Shown: piece after piece, positions 15,462 to 24,253 of the stretch | Layout: each line of letters starts with the position of its first letter | Numbering within the stretch: the stretch's first letter is position 1 | Notes under the pieces: generated by a model | Told to the model about the DNA's origin: nothing | Seen by the model: only the letters and a program-made list of their open reading frames with translations | The model's database searches: none | Made by a program: the position numbers and the translations under genes | From: JBGSYN01 sp041750975 | GTDB lineage: Bacteria; Pseudomonadota; Alphaproteobacteria; Geminicoccales; Geminicoccaceae | Assembly (NCBI GenBank): GCA_041750975.1 | Contig: JBGSYN010000010.1 | Span: forward strand, 1 to 44,967 | Length of the DNA: 44,967 nucleotides | Direction of reading: 5' to 3'

Positions 15462-16673
15462 ATGGTAACGGCAAAGCACCAACTGCATCGAAGGCTGTTT
15501 TCCGTTCTCGCGGGTTGCACCGTCGTGACGCTGACCGGCGCCTGTTCGACCAGTTCCACTCCGACCTCGATCGAGCGCGATTCGATCACCTACAGCCCGC
15601 CCTCGAGCCCGACCCGAGGGATCACGCCGGTGAGTGTCAGCGCGGAGCCTGAGGGTGTGCGCGATGTCGTCGAGAACAGCCTCTCGCTCGCCGGGTTCGA
15701 AGTCGAAGAGCGACCGGAATCGGATCTGATCGTCGCCACCTATCGAGGCGCTCCCGATCGCTACATCGATTGCGGCACCTATGCATTCCGCGGCATCGAG
15801 CCTAGGTCTGCCGCCGCTCGGACGGTTTCTGTGGCGGCCGGCCAAGGCGAAAATATCCGGCTAGAGCGGAGGCTCGATCTTTACGCCAGGACGACGATCG
15901 AACTCGACGATACGCCCGGCTCGACCCGACTGGACCAGCGTGTCGACTATGTCGTCGTCAAGAATGTCGACGCCTTCGATTCCAGCGGAGAATTGATTTC
16001 GACCAATCCGGAAGTGATCAGTTTTTCGAGTGGCGGCAGCGACAGTTTCGACATCGGCACCACCTGCGTCAGCAAGGGCGTGCTCGAGACCTCGATCGCG
16101 GAAACGGTACGGGCGGCGTTCGGTGTGGAGCCGACCGTGGTGGCGTCCGCGCCCAGGCCGCTTTCGGCGCCAGCGCCGGTTTCGACCTCGGGTCCGTTGA
16201 CGACGCCCGATGTCTGCGTCGGCGGCAGCCAGGCCGCCTATTGCGAACTGGTCGACTTCGTGCAGGCGCGCGACTGGCGACACGATGTCGGTATCGCTCC
16301 GCTCGGGGGCGGCCGGCAGATCCGGGAAGGCGAGCAGATCGTGTTGGACATCGAGGCGCCCGCCGATCTTCCGGTCTTGAGCGTCAGCTATGTCGACGTC
16401 TACGGCCAGGTCGTCAATCTCCGGCCGATCAGGCTTTCCGAAGGTCTCAGGCGTTCGGCGTTCGTCACCAAGGCCGAGGTCGCGGCACCTTTCGGCGAGG
16501 AAATGATCGTGGTCGTAGCCGGCGCCGATCCGCAATTGGGAGCCGATCGCCCCTTCACCGAAACGATGACGAGCTTCACCAATTATCTGAGCCAGCTCTA
16601 CGTCCGGGAGGGCAATGACATTGCCCTGAACTATGTGCCGGTGACGACGGTTCCCGCAGGACCTGCCTCATAG
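15462..16673 (+). CDS. Predicted lipoprotein with a DUF4384-like C-terminal domain
   Basis: 403 aa. The ATG at 15462 gives a clean lipoprotein signal: MVTAKHQLHRR, then a hydrophobic stretch with two candidate lipobox cysteines (LAGC near residue 19 and TGAC near residue 28). A Ser/Thr/Pro-rich tether follows. Residues about 45-235 form an uncharacterised domain (GVRDVVENSLSLAGFEVEERPESDLIVATYRG) like those of small outer-membrane lipoproteins. A Pro/Ala linker leads to a C-terminal domain with EQIVLDIEAPADLPVLSVSYVDVYGQVVNLRP, which resembles DUF4384. That domain is often fused to or encoded beside caspase-family proteins, which matches the caspase gene 6 kb upstream. Probably anchored to the outer membrane. 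Function unknown. Confidence 0.72.
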   Translation: MVTAKHQLHRRLFSVLAGCTVVTLTGACSTSSTPTSIERDSITYSPPSSPTRGITPVSVSAEPEGVRDVVENSLSLAGFEVEERPESDLIVATYRGAPDRYIDCGTYAFRGIEPRSAAARTVSVAAGQGENIRLERRLDLYARTTIELDDTPGSTRLDQRVDYVVVKNVDAFDSSGELISTNPEVISFSSGGSDSFDIGTTCVSKGVLETSIAETVRAAFGVEPTVVASAPRPLSAPAPVSTSGPLTTPDVCVGGSQAAYCELVDFVQARDWRHDVGIAPLGGGRQIREGEQIVLDIEAPADLPVLSVSYVDVYGQVVNLRPIRLSEGLRRSAFVTKAEVAAPFGEEMIVVVAGADPQLGADRPFTETMTSFTNYLSQLYVREGNDIALNYVPVTTVPAGPAS

Positions 16674-16720
16674 CGCAAGGACAGCGCCACCAATTGCCAG
16701 GTAGGGGCGTTCCCCGCTTT

Positions 16721-17932
16721 TCAGGCCGCCTGGCGCAGGCCGACATCCTGGAACACGACCTCGAGCGAGGCGACGAGGCGGTCGATATCCTCGTCGGTGT
16801 GCAGGGGCGAGGGGGTGAAGCGGAGCCGTTCTGTGCCACGCGGTACGGTCGGGTAGTTGATCGGCTGCACGTAGATCCCGTAATGATCCAGGAGGATGTC
16901 GCTGATCGCCTTGCAACGCTTGGGATCGCCCACCATCACCGGGACGATGTGGCTGTCATTGGCAAGGTGCGGCAGACCGGCGGCATCGAGCTTCGCCCGC
17001 AGCCTGGCGACCCGGTCGCGCTGCCGCATCCGTTCGGCCGAGCTCTCCTTCAGATGCCTGATGCTGGTGATGGCGCCGGCGGCGACCGCCGGCGGCAGGG
17101 CCGTTGTGAAGATGAAGCCCGAGGCGAAGCTGCGGACGAAATCGCACATCGCGGCACTGCCGGCGATGTAGCCGCCCAATACGCCGAAGGCCTTGCCGAG
17201 CGTGCCCTCGATCACTGTGATGCGGTCCATCAGGCCTTCGCGTTCGGCGATACCGCCGCCGCGCGGGCCGTAGAGCCCGACGGCATGAACCTCGTCGAGA
17301 TAGGTCATGGCCGCATGGGCTTCGGCGACATCGCAGATCTCGGCCATCGGCGAAATATCGCCATCCATCGAGTAGACCGATTCGAATGCCACGAGTTTCG
17401 GTGCCGAAGGATCGAGTGCCGTAAGTTTGCGCTCCAGATCCTCGGGATCGTTGTGGGCGAAAAGGTGCTTTTCCGCACGGCTGTGGCGAATGCCCTCGAT
17501 CATGGAGGCGTGGTTGGCGGCATCCGAGAGCACGATGCAGCCGGGGATCCTGGACGCCAGCGTGCCGAGTGCCGCCCAGTTGGACACGTAGCCTGAGGTG
17601 AAAAGGAGTGCCGCTTCCTTCCGGTGGAGGTCGGCGAGTTCTTCCTCGAGCAGGACGTGATAGTGACTGGTCCCGGAAATATTGCGGGTGCCGCCGGCGC
17701 CGGCGCCGCAATGGTCGAGCGCCTGATGCATTGCCGCGATGACATCGGGATGCTGGCCCATGCAAAGATAATCATTGGAGCACCAGACCGTCACCTGGGA
17801 CGGACCCCCGTCGCAATGATGCCTCGCCCGGGGAAAGGCGCCGCGCTGGCGCTCGAGATCGGCGAAAACCCGATAACGCCCCTCATGTCGAAGTCCGTCG
17901 AGTTGCTGGCGGAAAAAGTGTTCGTAATTCAT
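16721..17932 (-). CDS. hemA: 5-aminolevulinate synthase
   Basis: Condenses glycine and succinyl-CoA to 5-aminolevulinate, the first step of tetrapyrrole synthesis by the Shemin (C4) route of alphaproteobacteria. 403 aa, full length. PLP-enzyme features are WCSNDYLCMGQHPDV, GAGAGGTRNISGTSHYH, the DEVHAVGLYG loop and the PLP lysine K247 in EGTLGKAFG. The ATG at 17932 has AAGAGG 6 nt upstream. It is the last gene of the photosynthesis superoperon, 9 nt after puhE, so precursor supply is co-expressed with bacteriochlorophyll synthesis. It converges with the lipoprotein gene, with 47 nt between them. Confidence 0.97.
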   Translation of the reverse strand: MNYEHFFRQQLDGLRHEGRYRVFADLERQRGAFPRARHHCDGGPSQVTVWCSNDYLCMGQHPDVIAAMHQALDHCGAGAGGTRNISGTSHYHVLLEEELADLHRKEAALLFTSGYVSNWAALGTLASRIPGCIVLSDAANHASMIEGIRHSRAEKHLFAHNDPEDLERKLTALDPSAPKLVAFESVYSMDGDISPMAEICDVAEAHAAMTYLDEVHAVGLYGPRGGGIAEREGLMDRITVIEGTLGKAFGVLGGYIAGSAAMCDFVRSFASGFIFTTALPPAVAAGAITSIRHLKESSAERMRQRDRVARLRAKLDAAGLPHLANDSHIVPVMVGDPKRCKAISDILLDHYGIYVQPINYPTVPRGTERLRFTPSPLHTDEDIDRLVASLEVVFQDVGLRQAA

Positions 17933-17941
17933 CTTCGCCTC

Positions 17942-18730
17942 TTATCCAGATGCGCCGGTGGTTACGGCTGTGCTTTCACGGGTCTTCAGGAACCAGCTCC
18001 AAAGTGCGCTGTCGGGAAGCCTGATCACCATGAACCAATGCTCGATGACACCGAGCCCCGTGATCGTTGCGAGAAGCAGCATGCTTGTCATTACGAAGCC
18101 GCCTGGCGGTGCGTTCAGGCCTGCGGCAATCAGCAGGGCCACGGCACCGGCGCCGATCGAGACCGAAAGCGGGAAAAGCAGGTTCATCGGTGCCTTGGTG
18201 AAGTAGCGTCGCAAATGATTCAAGCGGGCCGGCAGCATAGTGTCGCTGAAACTCGGGACCCCCAAAAAGATATTCAACTTGGCACTAAGCCGCAGCACCC
18301 ATAAAGCAAAAAAGGTCCAGAAGGCGTGCTGATTCGCACTTTCCCAAACGAGGGACAGCAAAAGCGCCCCGGCCGCGACGAGCATCAGTTCGTGGTAGAG
18401 AATGGCTTGTGCCGCGTGCCAGGCGTGGCGCCAACCGGTGGCCGCAGGTGCTTCCTCGTCCCGGGCCGGGCCGGTGACGATCCCGGTAAGAAACGTCATC
18501 TCCAGCCATCCCCAGATGACGATCGCTGCGGTGAAAGCGGCATAAGCCGCACCGACCGTCGTCAGATCGCGCGTTCCGGCAACGGTCAGATAAGCGAGGC
18601 CCGCCAATAGTGTCATACCGGCGAGGCTCCAGCCATAGGTTCGAAGCGGGAGCCTCACCAGCAGCAGAATCAGCCCGGTGCTGAACCACCAGAGAAAAAT
18701 CGTGAATAACGCGGGCAGGGCGTAATCCAT
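17942..18730 (-). CDS. puhE: Photosynthetic complex assembly protein PuhE
   Basis: Integral membrane protein, 262 aa, needed for full reaction-centre/LH1 levels in Rhodobacter; its chemistry is unknown. About seven hydrophobic segments are visible, from LPALFTIFLWWFSTGLILLLV to FVMTSMLLLATITGLGVIEHWFMV. Conserved family elements include YHELMLV, AKLNIFLGVPSFSDTMLPARLNHL and the terminal IEHWFMVIRLPDSALWSW. It sits between acsF and hemA, the standard alphaproteobacterial position, with 11-nt and 9-nt gaps. Confidence 0.95.
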   Translation of the reverse strand: MDYALPALFTIFLWWFSTGLILLLVRLPLRTYGWSLAGMTLLAGLAYLTVAGTRDLTTVGAAYAAFTAAIVIWGWLEMTFLTGIVTGPARDEEAPAATGWRHAWHAAQAILYHELMLVAAGALLLSLVWESANQHAFWTFFALWVLRLSAKLNIFLGVPSFSDTMLPARLNHLRRYFTKAPMNLLFPLSVSIGAGAVALLIAAGLNAPPGGFVMTSMLLLATITGLGVIEHWFMVIRLPDSALWSWFLKTRESTAVTTGASG

Positions 18731-18741
18731 CGGTGCGAAAC

Positions 18742-19803
18742 TCAGTAGGCCGGAGCCAGACGGATGCGCTCCGGCAGGGCATTCTGCTTCGGGCGGAGCA
18801 GATAGAGCCGCGCAAACGCCAGGCCGGCGGCGACGCTCAGGCCGGCACGCTTGACGTTGCCGACAATGCCGCCTTGCGCCTTGGCCTCGCCGATACCATT
18901 CGAAATGTGCCGAAGCCGTTCGAGACCCGCCCTGAACTTGGGACTATCGAGATCGAGCTTGACCGGGAACACCTGCTCCGAGATTTCGGTGGTGATCCGA
19001 AAGACCGTATGATCGTATTCGGTCGGATCCATGCCGACGGCCTCGTAAAACTCGGGGCGCGCATGATCGCGCACATACATCGTCGCAAAGACCGCGAGCA
19101 GGAAGAAACGAACCCAGAGTTTATTGAGGCCGCTGAGATATTCGGGGTTGGCCCGCATCAGGAGGGCAAAGGCTTCGCCATGGCGGAACTCGTCGTTGCA
19201 CCACTTTTCGAACCACCTGAAGATCGGATGGAAGCGCTTGTCCGGGTTGCGCTCGAAATGGCGATAGATCGTGATATAGCGGGCGTAGCCGATCTTTTCG
19301 GAAAGATAGGTCGCGTAGAAGATGAACTTAGGCTTGAAGAACGTGTATTTCTTGGTCTTGGTCAGGAAGCCGAGATCGACGCCGACATCGAAATCCTTTA
19401 GCGAATCGTTGATGAACCCGGCGTGGCGCGACTCATCCCGGCTCATGTATTGGAACAATTCCTTCACGTCCGGGTTCTTGACCCGCTTCTTGATCTCGGC
19501 ATAGAGCACGCAGCCTGAAAATTCGGCGGTCAGCGAACTCACGAGAAAATCCAGAAATTCCTTCCGCAGGCTCGGTGGAAGCTTGGCGAGGTCGGCCTCC
19601 CACGCATCGTCGCGATTGAAATGGCCCTTATTGGGGTCGCTCTTCATCTCGGCGATCAGCTCGTCCCAATCCTTGCGTATGGGGGTCACATCGAGCCGGT
19701 CCATCGCCTCGAAATCGGTCGTGTAGAAACGCGGACTGAGGATCGTGTCCTCTTGCGCCTGCTTGGTCGTTTCGTTCGGTAGTCTGGCCGCAACAGTCGC
19801 CAT
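18742..19803 (-). CDS. acsF: Aerobic Mg-protoporphyrin IX monomethyl ester cyclase (diiron)
   Basis: Oxygen-dependent cyclase that forms the isocyclic E ring, giving 3,8-divinyl protochlorophyllide. 353 aa from the ATG at 19803 (GGAAGGA 7 nt upstream); a TTG directly before it is not needed. Ferritin-like diiron ligands are visible in SLTAEFSGCVLYAEIKKR, YMSRDESRHAGF and WCNDEFRHGEAFAL. Because this enzyme uses O2 and no bchE occurs in the window, bacteriochlorophyll synthesis here probably runs under oxic or micro-oxic conditions. Located between the 103-aa unknown gene and puhE. Confidence 0.96.
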   Translation of the reverse strand: MATVAARLPNETTKQAQEDTILSPRFYTTDFEAMDRLDVTPIRKDWDELIAEMKSDPNKGHFNRDDAWEADLAKLPPSLRKEFLDFLVSSLTAEFSGCVLYAEIKKRVKNPDVKELFQYMSRDESRHAGFINDSLKDFDVGVDLGFLTKTKKYTFFKPKFIFYATYLSEKIGYARYITIYRHFERNPDKRFHPIFRWFEKWCNDEFRHGEAFALLMRANPEYLSGLNKLWVRFFLLAVFATMYVRDHARPEFYEAVGMDPTEYDHTVFRITTEISEQVFPVKLDLDSPKFRAGLERLRHISNGIGEAKAQGGIVGNVKRAGLSVAAGLAFARLYLLRPKQNALPERIRLAPAY

Positions 19804-19822
19804 CAATCGTTCCTTCCAGCCA

Positions 19823-20134
19823 TCAGAGTTTCCTGCCCGAGGAAAAGCTGAACTCCAAGAGCTCCATGAATTCGAGATCGCCGGTAAGGCGCGTCCACAT
19901 GCGCTCGACGGGACGCGCGCGGATCACCTTGGCGCGCCGTTCGAACATCGCCGATTCGCCATAGGGAACCGCGATCGGGCTACCCAACACCTGGACCTCG
20001 TCGCCGGGCTCGACCAGGACATGATCGGGCAGCGCCACATGGGTGAAGAGGCTGTCGAAGCTGTTCTCGACCTCGACGGTACAGTCCACCTCGAAGCTTT
20101 CCCTCTCGCCGAAGATCATCGCCATGATGCCCAT
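19823..20134 (-). CDS. Conserved small protein of unknown function between puhC and acsF
   Basis: 103 aa. Related small genes occupy this slot in many alphaproteobacterial photosynthesis clusters, but I know no proven function. The sequence is soluble and strand-rich: ESFEVDCTVEVENSFDSLFTHVALPDHVLVEPGDEVQVLG, then SPIAVPYGE and a helical end (ERMWTRLTGDLEFMELLEFSF). The central part (VLVEPGDEVQV) looks like a small beta-barrel or lipoyl/HlyD-like loop. No signal or membrane segment. Starts at 20134 or three codons later are possible. It lies 7 nt after puhC and 19 nt before acsF, so a role in complex assembly or cyclase support is plausible. Confidence 0.85.
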   Translation of the reverse strand: MGIMAMIFGERESFEVDCTVEVENSFDSLFTHVALPDHVLVEPGDEVQVLGSPIAVPYGESAMFERRAKVIRARPVERMWTRLTGDLEFMELLEFSFSSGRKL

Positions 20135-20141
20135 GCATTGA

Positions 20142-20600
20142 TCATGTCTGCTCTTGTCCCGCGGTCAAGAGGCGAGCAAAGGCTTCGGCGTTGGTCGGAC
20201 CGAACGCGTCGAGCGGCACCCTGCGCCCGGTCAGCGGATCCTCGAGCGACATCGTCCCGTCACTCCAGCCCGTCAAAATGAACGGCGGCTTGTCGCTCAT
20301 TTTCTCGAGGTGGCGCTGCCGCGCGAACCCGCGCAATACACCACGGATGAAACCGTTGGTTTCCGGCTGAATCGTATCGATCAGCCGAGCTTCTGGCATT
20401 TCGACGACATCGATGCCGCCATCGTCCCTGTCCTCGAAGCGCAATTCCCGAACCACCACAGGCTCGGCATCCGCAAGTGCGACGGTGCCGATATCGCCGA
20501 GCCTCGCGGTCGACGCTGCTGCCAGGGAGAACGCGATCATCACTCCGGCGGCGAGCAGCGGTCCCTTGGGAAACTTTTTCTGGAAGAAGTCGTCAGCCAT
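20142..20600 (-). CDS. puhC: Photosynthetic complex assembly protein PuhC
   Basis: 152 aa. One N-terminal membrane anchor (GPLLAAGVMIAFSLAAASTARLG) precedes a periplasmic domain. That domain carries the family pattern VVVRELRFEDRDDGGIDV, GFIRGVLRGFARQRH and PPFILTGWSDGTMSLEDPLTGRRVPLDAFGPTNAEAFARLL. In Rhodobacter, PuhC helps organise the reaction centre and LH1. The ATG at 20600 follows AGGAA. It lies 9 nt after puhB, in the standard puhABC order. Confidence 0.95.
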   Translation of the reverse strand: MADDFFQKKFPKGPLLAAGVMIAFSLAAASTARLGDIGTVALADAEPVVVRELRFEDRDDGGIDVVEMPEARLIDTIQPETNGFIRGVLRGFARQRHLEKMSDKPPFILTGWSDGTMSLEDPLTGRRVPLDAFGPTNAEAFARLLTAGQEQT

Positions 20601-20609
20601 GGTCGATTC

Positions 20610-21263
20610 CTATTCAGCCGCTACCATTGCGGCATCGGGATAGTGTTTCGGCATGCTCGGCACGCGGTGCCGGTGCTGCTGCCGAAGCGTTTCGGTTCGC
20701 AGCGCACTCGCGAGAATCCGGCTGACTTGCTCGACCTCGGGGATCGAGCGCAGCATCGGCTGCGTGTCCTTGAAGCGCCAGGGCCGCACATTCGGCCAGA
20801 GATGGAGATAGGCGATCCTGTTCGTGCCCAAGAGTTGCAGCGGGATGTCGCCGCTGCCATTCTCGAATTTCGTGAACGACGCCGAGCCGATGACTTTATA
20901 GGGCAGGTTGATCGTCATCGGGATGGCGATACCGAATCGAACGACGAGGCGGCGGTCGGTGATGGTGTAGAGCGTGAAGTGCGTCGTCAGCCAGGCCATG
21001 CCGGTCACGATGGCGACACCCAGGAGTGCCACGACGATCGGCAGCATCATGTCGGAGGCGACCGTTGTCACGGAGTTGCCCCACCAAAGTCCGTTGGCGG
21101 CGTGCCAGACCAGGAGCACGGCCAGATAGATGGCGATCGTCCTGGCATGAAAAGCGCGCCTCGCGAGCCCTTTCCATTGCGGCTTGCCCTGCCACAAAAT
21201 CGCCTCGCCCTCCGGCAACCGTTCCGGCAGGCCGGGGATCGGTTCGTCGTCGTGTTCTCTCAC
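20610..21263 (-). CDS. puhB: Photosynthetic complex assembly protein PuhB
   Basis: 217 aa, GTG start with GGAGG 5 nt upstream. Two or three membrane segments (IAIYLAVLLVWHAANGLWW; MLPIVVALLGVAIVTGMAWLTTHF) are followed by a PH-like (bPH2) domain with YTITDRRLVVRFGIAIPMTINLPYKVI. PuhB promotes early reaction-centre assembly around the H subunit in Rhodobacter. It opens GLPERLPEGEAILWQGKPQW, the usual bPH2 entry motif. Adjacent to puhA and puhC. Confidence 0.95.
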   Translation of the reverse strand: MREHDDEPIPGLPERLPEGEAILWQGKPQWKGLARRAFHARTIAIYLAVLLVWHAANGLWWGNSVTTVASDMMLPIVVALLGVAIVTGMAWLTTHFTLYTITDRRLVVRFGIAIPMTINLPYKVIGSASFTKFENGSGDIPLQLLGTNRIAYLHLWPNVRPWRFKDTQPMLRSIPEVEQVSRILASALRTETLRQQHRHRVPSMPKHYPDAAMVAAE

Positions 21264-21302
21264 CTGTGCCTCCGCTGCAAAATCTCGAAATGGAATCGCC
21301 CC

Positions 21303-22079
21303 CTAGAATAGGGGCTCCATCCGATCCGGTGATCCGTAAAGATGACCGCCCGCAAAGAAGGCGACAATCTTGTCCTCTTCGAGCAGCGTCACTTGGTCCG
21401 GCCCGACAATGGTCGGCGCCTTGGCGAAATGGGCGGCCCTGACGGAATCGACCTCGACCTCGCCGCGGCTGCCATGAACGCTGCACAGCGTCATCGGCAC
21501 CAGAACCGAACGCCCGCCTGCATCGACTTCGAGATAGCGGATGATCAACTCGGACCGGTCGGCCCAGATTTCGCTGACGGTACCGGCGACCTCGTAGTCC
21601 AGTCCGACCACCTTCATCCCGCGTGGATCGTAGTCTCTCTCCTCGACGGTATAATGATCCAGCGCCCGCAGCGGCACGATCTTGGGCAGGCCGTCAAAGG
21701 TCCGATCGGGCACGTCCGAGCGCATTGCCCAGGCCGCCGGACCGACGCCGTCGACCATCGGATCGCCCAGCGGCTCCATCGGCGCTCCAGGCCAGGGTGC
21801 TATCTTCCGGGCATTGATCTCGCGGGTATCCTTCTCGGTGGCGGCCGGCAGTTGAACGGTTTCGCCGCTTTCCAGATGGTAACTCTTGGGACTTGGGATC
21901 ATCGGAAAAATTTCGGCGCCGACCGGGCGGCCGGTGCGGGGCGGATCGGCCACCAGCGGATAGCCCTCGCGCCGGTCCTCGCGGCGAAGATAGAAAATCA
22001 GCCCGGCGAAAAACAGCCAAAAGACATAGAGGGTAACGATCCCCAAATCCAATTGGTCGGTAAGACCTTCGATCAACAT
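21303..22079 (-). CDS. puhA: Photosynthetic reaction centre H subunit
   Basis: 258 aa; the cap subunit of the type-II reaction centre, anchored by one helix and otherwise cytoplasmic. The ATG at 22079 is 8 nt after GGAG; an in-frame GTG at 22088 is too close to that site. The single span is IVTLYVFWLFFAGLIFYLRREDRREGYPL, a signature of PuhA. The cytoplasmic domain keeps PMTLCSVHGSRGEVEVDSVRAAHFAKAP and VTLLEEDKIVAFFAGGHLY. Its presence shows that the host makes a purple-bacterial reaction centre. The L and M subunits must be encoded elsewhere (puf operon not in the window). Confidence 0.97.
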   Translation of the reverse strand: MLIEGLTDQLDLGIVTLYVFWLFFAGLIFYLRREDRREGYPLVADPPRTGRPVGAEIFPMIPSPKSYHLESGETVQLPAATEKDTREINARKIAPWPGAPMEPLGDPMVDGVGPAAWAMRSDVPDRTFDGLPKIVPLRALDHYTVEERDYDPRGMKVVGLDYEVAGTVSEIWADRSELIIRYLEVDAGGRSVLVPMTLCSVHGSRGEVEVDSVRAAHFAKAPTIVGPDQVTLLEEDKIVAFFAGGHLYGSPDRMEPLF

Positions 22080-22103
22080 GACACGCACTCCAGAATCATG
22101 AAA

Positions 22104-23555
22104 CTAGGCCGGAAATTCTTCGAGACCGAACCGAGCTTCAGGGGTTGAACGTTTGGCGAAACCGGCCGGACGCACCAAGGGCCCGACGGCGACGAGGGTG
22201 GCGAACAAAAGCAGGATTTCGATGTGGTAGACGATGCCGTAGCCGGTAGACGGATCGGTCAGGGCCGGGCCAAGCAGCCCACGTTCGGCAAGAGATGAGG
22301 CGACGTCTCGAATGGCGCCGCCGAGCGCAATGGCGATCCCCGCAGCCGATGCCTGCACGGCACCCCAAGCACCCAGGGCCAAACCGTTTTGGGCAAGGCC
22401 ACTCTGGCCACCGCGCGCCAATCCCATTGCCGCAGTCATCATGCTGACGGCGAAGAGCCCGCCGCCGAGGCCGATCAGGAATGTGCCGGCACGGAACAAC
22501 GAGGGCGATTGCAGCGGTGCCGAGAAGATCACCGCCGAAAAGGCGACCAGACCGATCACGACCCCGGTGCCGGCAAGGCGATAGGGATCGAAACCGCGAC
22601 CGAGCCAGCGTGCGGCGAGCGCAAAGCCGAGGAGCGAGCCTGCCGCCAGAATCGCCGTAAGCACGGTCGTACCGCCAACGGTGAGGTGCAGGATCTGCCC
22701 GCCATAGGGCTCGAGCAGGATGTCCTGCATGCTGAAGGCCGCCGTGCCGAGCCCGACCGCCACCAGCACCCGGGCGGCCCGTCCGCCCCTGCTGAATTCC
22801 CGCCAGCTGCCCGAGAAGCTCGGCCTCGGCGCCGTGTGGAGGGTCCGCGAGGGATCGCGCGGCTCCTGCTTCCACAGAGCGATCAGGTTCAAGACCATCG
22901 TGACGACGGCAGCACCCTGGATGACCTGGATGAGACGCTTGTGACTGAAATCGCCCAAGGCCAGACCGAAGATCAAAGCACTTGCAACCATGCCGACGAG
23001 CAGCATCACATAGAGCAGGGCCACGACCCGCGGGCGGCTCTCCTCGCTCGCGAGATCCGTCGCCAACGCCAATCCCGCGGTCTGCGTGGTGTGCAGTCCG
23101 GCACCGACCAAGAGGAACGCGAGTGCCGCCCCGATATGGCCGAAGATGATCGGGCCATTGGCGCCGCCGGAGAGGATCAGTAGCGCGAACGGCATGATGG
23201 CGAAGCCGCCGAACTGCAGCAGCGTGCCCATCCAGATATAGGGCACACGGCGCCAGCCGAGAAACGAGCGATGATGATCCGAGCGAAAGCCGATCAGCGC
23301 CCGGAACGGCGCGAAGACGAGCGGCAAGGCCACCATCAGGGCGACGAGCCAGGTCGAGACCCCGAGCTCGACGATCATGACCCGGTTGAGCGTGCCGCTC
23401 AGGAGCACGATCGCCATGCCGACACTAACCTGGAAGAGCGACAGGCGCAGAATCTGGGTGAGTGGCAGTTCGGGGCTCGCCGCATCGGCAAACGGCAGGA
23501 ACTGAACGCCGACCCGCGTCCATTTCCGGCCGAATTGGCGGCTCAGCCCGATCAT
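22104..23555 (-). CDS. lhaA: Light-harvesting 1 assembly protein, PucC/MFS family
   Basis: Twelve-helix membrane protein, 483 aa, of the BCD/PucC family, which is thought to deliver bacteriochlorophyll during LH1 assembly. The ATG at 23555 overlaps the bchM stop as ATGA; AGGAG lies 11 nt upstream. Motifs include SLFQVSVGMAIVLLSGTLNRVMIVELGVS, APFRALIGFRSDHHRSFLGWRRVPYIW and FSMQDILLEPYGGQILHLTVGGTT, all typical of LhaA/PucC. Located between bchM and puhA as in Rhodobacter (F1696/lhaA). A second family member lies at 36962. Confidence 0.93.
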   Translation of the reverse strand: MIGLSRQFGRKWTRVGVQFLPFADAASPELPLTQILRLSLFQVSVGMAIVLLSGTLNRVMIVELGVSTWLVALMVALPLVFAPFRALIGFRSDHHRSFLGWRRVPYIWMGTLLQFGGFAIMPFALLILSGGANGPIIFGHIGAALAFLLVGAGLHTTQTAGLALATDLASEESRPRVVALLYVMLLVGMVASALIFGLALGDFSHKRLIQVIQGAAVVTMVLNLIALWKQEPRDPSRTLHTAPRPSFSGSWREFSRGGRAARVLVAVGLGTAAFSMQDILLEPYGGQILHLTVGGTTVLTAILAAGSLLGFALAARWLGRGFDPYRLAGTGVVIGLVAFSAVIFSAPLQSPSLFRAGTFLIGLGGGLFAVSMMTAAMGLARGGQSGLAQNGLALGAWGAVQASAAGIAIALGGAIRDVASSLAERGLLGPALTDPSTGYGIVYHIEILLLFATLVAVGPLVRPAGFAKRSTPEARFGLEEFPA

Positions 23556-24253
23556 CGCCGGCAAAGCTCCTGGGCGTGGCTGATGTAAAAGCCTGCCGTC
23601 ACGCGCTCGTGACGGCCGAGCTGCCAGGCTGCCAGTGCCGGATCGCCGGACAAACGCCGGCGCAGATGCGGCTGTTTGACGGGCTTGATCGCCGGGGCCC
23701 GGTCGGACTTGGGAAAGAGTTTGCCGACGCCATGCATCGCCGCCAGCATCGGCGTCCAGGGTGCGAAGGTGAAGACCATCGCTTTCGTGGTGCGATCCGC
23801 CAAACTCGCAACGACCCGCTGGATGTCGCCGGCGTCATAATGAATGAGCGAATCCATGGCGACGACGTAATCGAAGCTGCCCAGCGACGGATCCAGCATG
23901 TCGCCGACCTCGAAGGTGATCGCACCCGGCCCGAGATCGACCGGTGCCCGCTCCTGCGCGATGGCGACGAGCTTGGGCGAGATGTCGATCGCCGTAACCT
24001 TCGCACCCTTGCGGGCCGCCTCGACGGCCAGAGCACCCGTGCCGCAACCGGCATCGAGCACCCGGCAACCCTCGAGATCTTCCGGCAGCCAGGAGAGGAG
24101 TGTCGCGCGCATCCGGTCGCGGCCGGCCCGCACGGTGGCGCGAATGCCGCTCACCGGCGCATCCGAGGTCAGCTGCTCCCAGGCCTTGACCGCGGTGCGG
24201 TCGAAATAGTGCTCGAGCTCGGCGCGCCGGGTCTCGTAGGCAGCCGTGCTCAT
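23552..24253 (-). CDS. bchM: Mg-protoporphyrin IX O-methyltransferase
   Basis: SAM-dependent methyltransferase, 233 aa, that methylates the C13 propionate of Mg-protoporphyrin, preparing it for AcsF. The ATG at 24253 overlaps the bchL stop by one base (TGATG). Features are YFDRTAVKAWEQLTSD at the N-terminus, SAM motif I VLDAGCGTGALAVEAARKGAKVTAIDIS, VAMDSLIHYDAGD, and the C-terminal ERVTAGFYISHAQE, all typical of BchM. Frame and length match the family. Confidence 0.96.
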   Translation of the reverse strand: MSTAAYETRRAELEHYFDRTAVKAWEQLTSDAPVSGIRATVRAGRDRMRATLLSWLPEDLEGCRVLDAGCGTGALAVEAARKGAKVTAIDISPKLVAIAQERAPVDLGPGAITFEVGDMLDPSLGSFDYVVAMDSLIHYDAGDIQRVVASLADRTTKAMVFTFAPWTPMLAAMHGVGKLFPKSDRAPAIKPVKQPHLRRRLSGDPALAAWQLGRHERVTAGFYISHAQELCRR

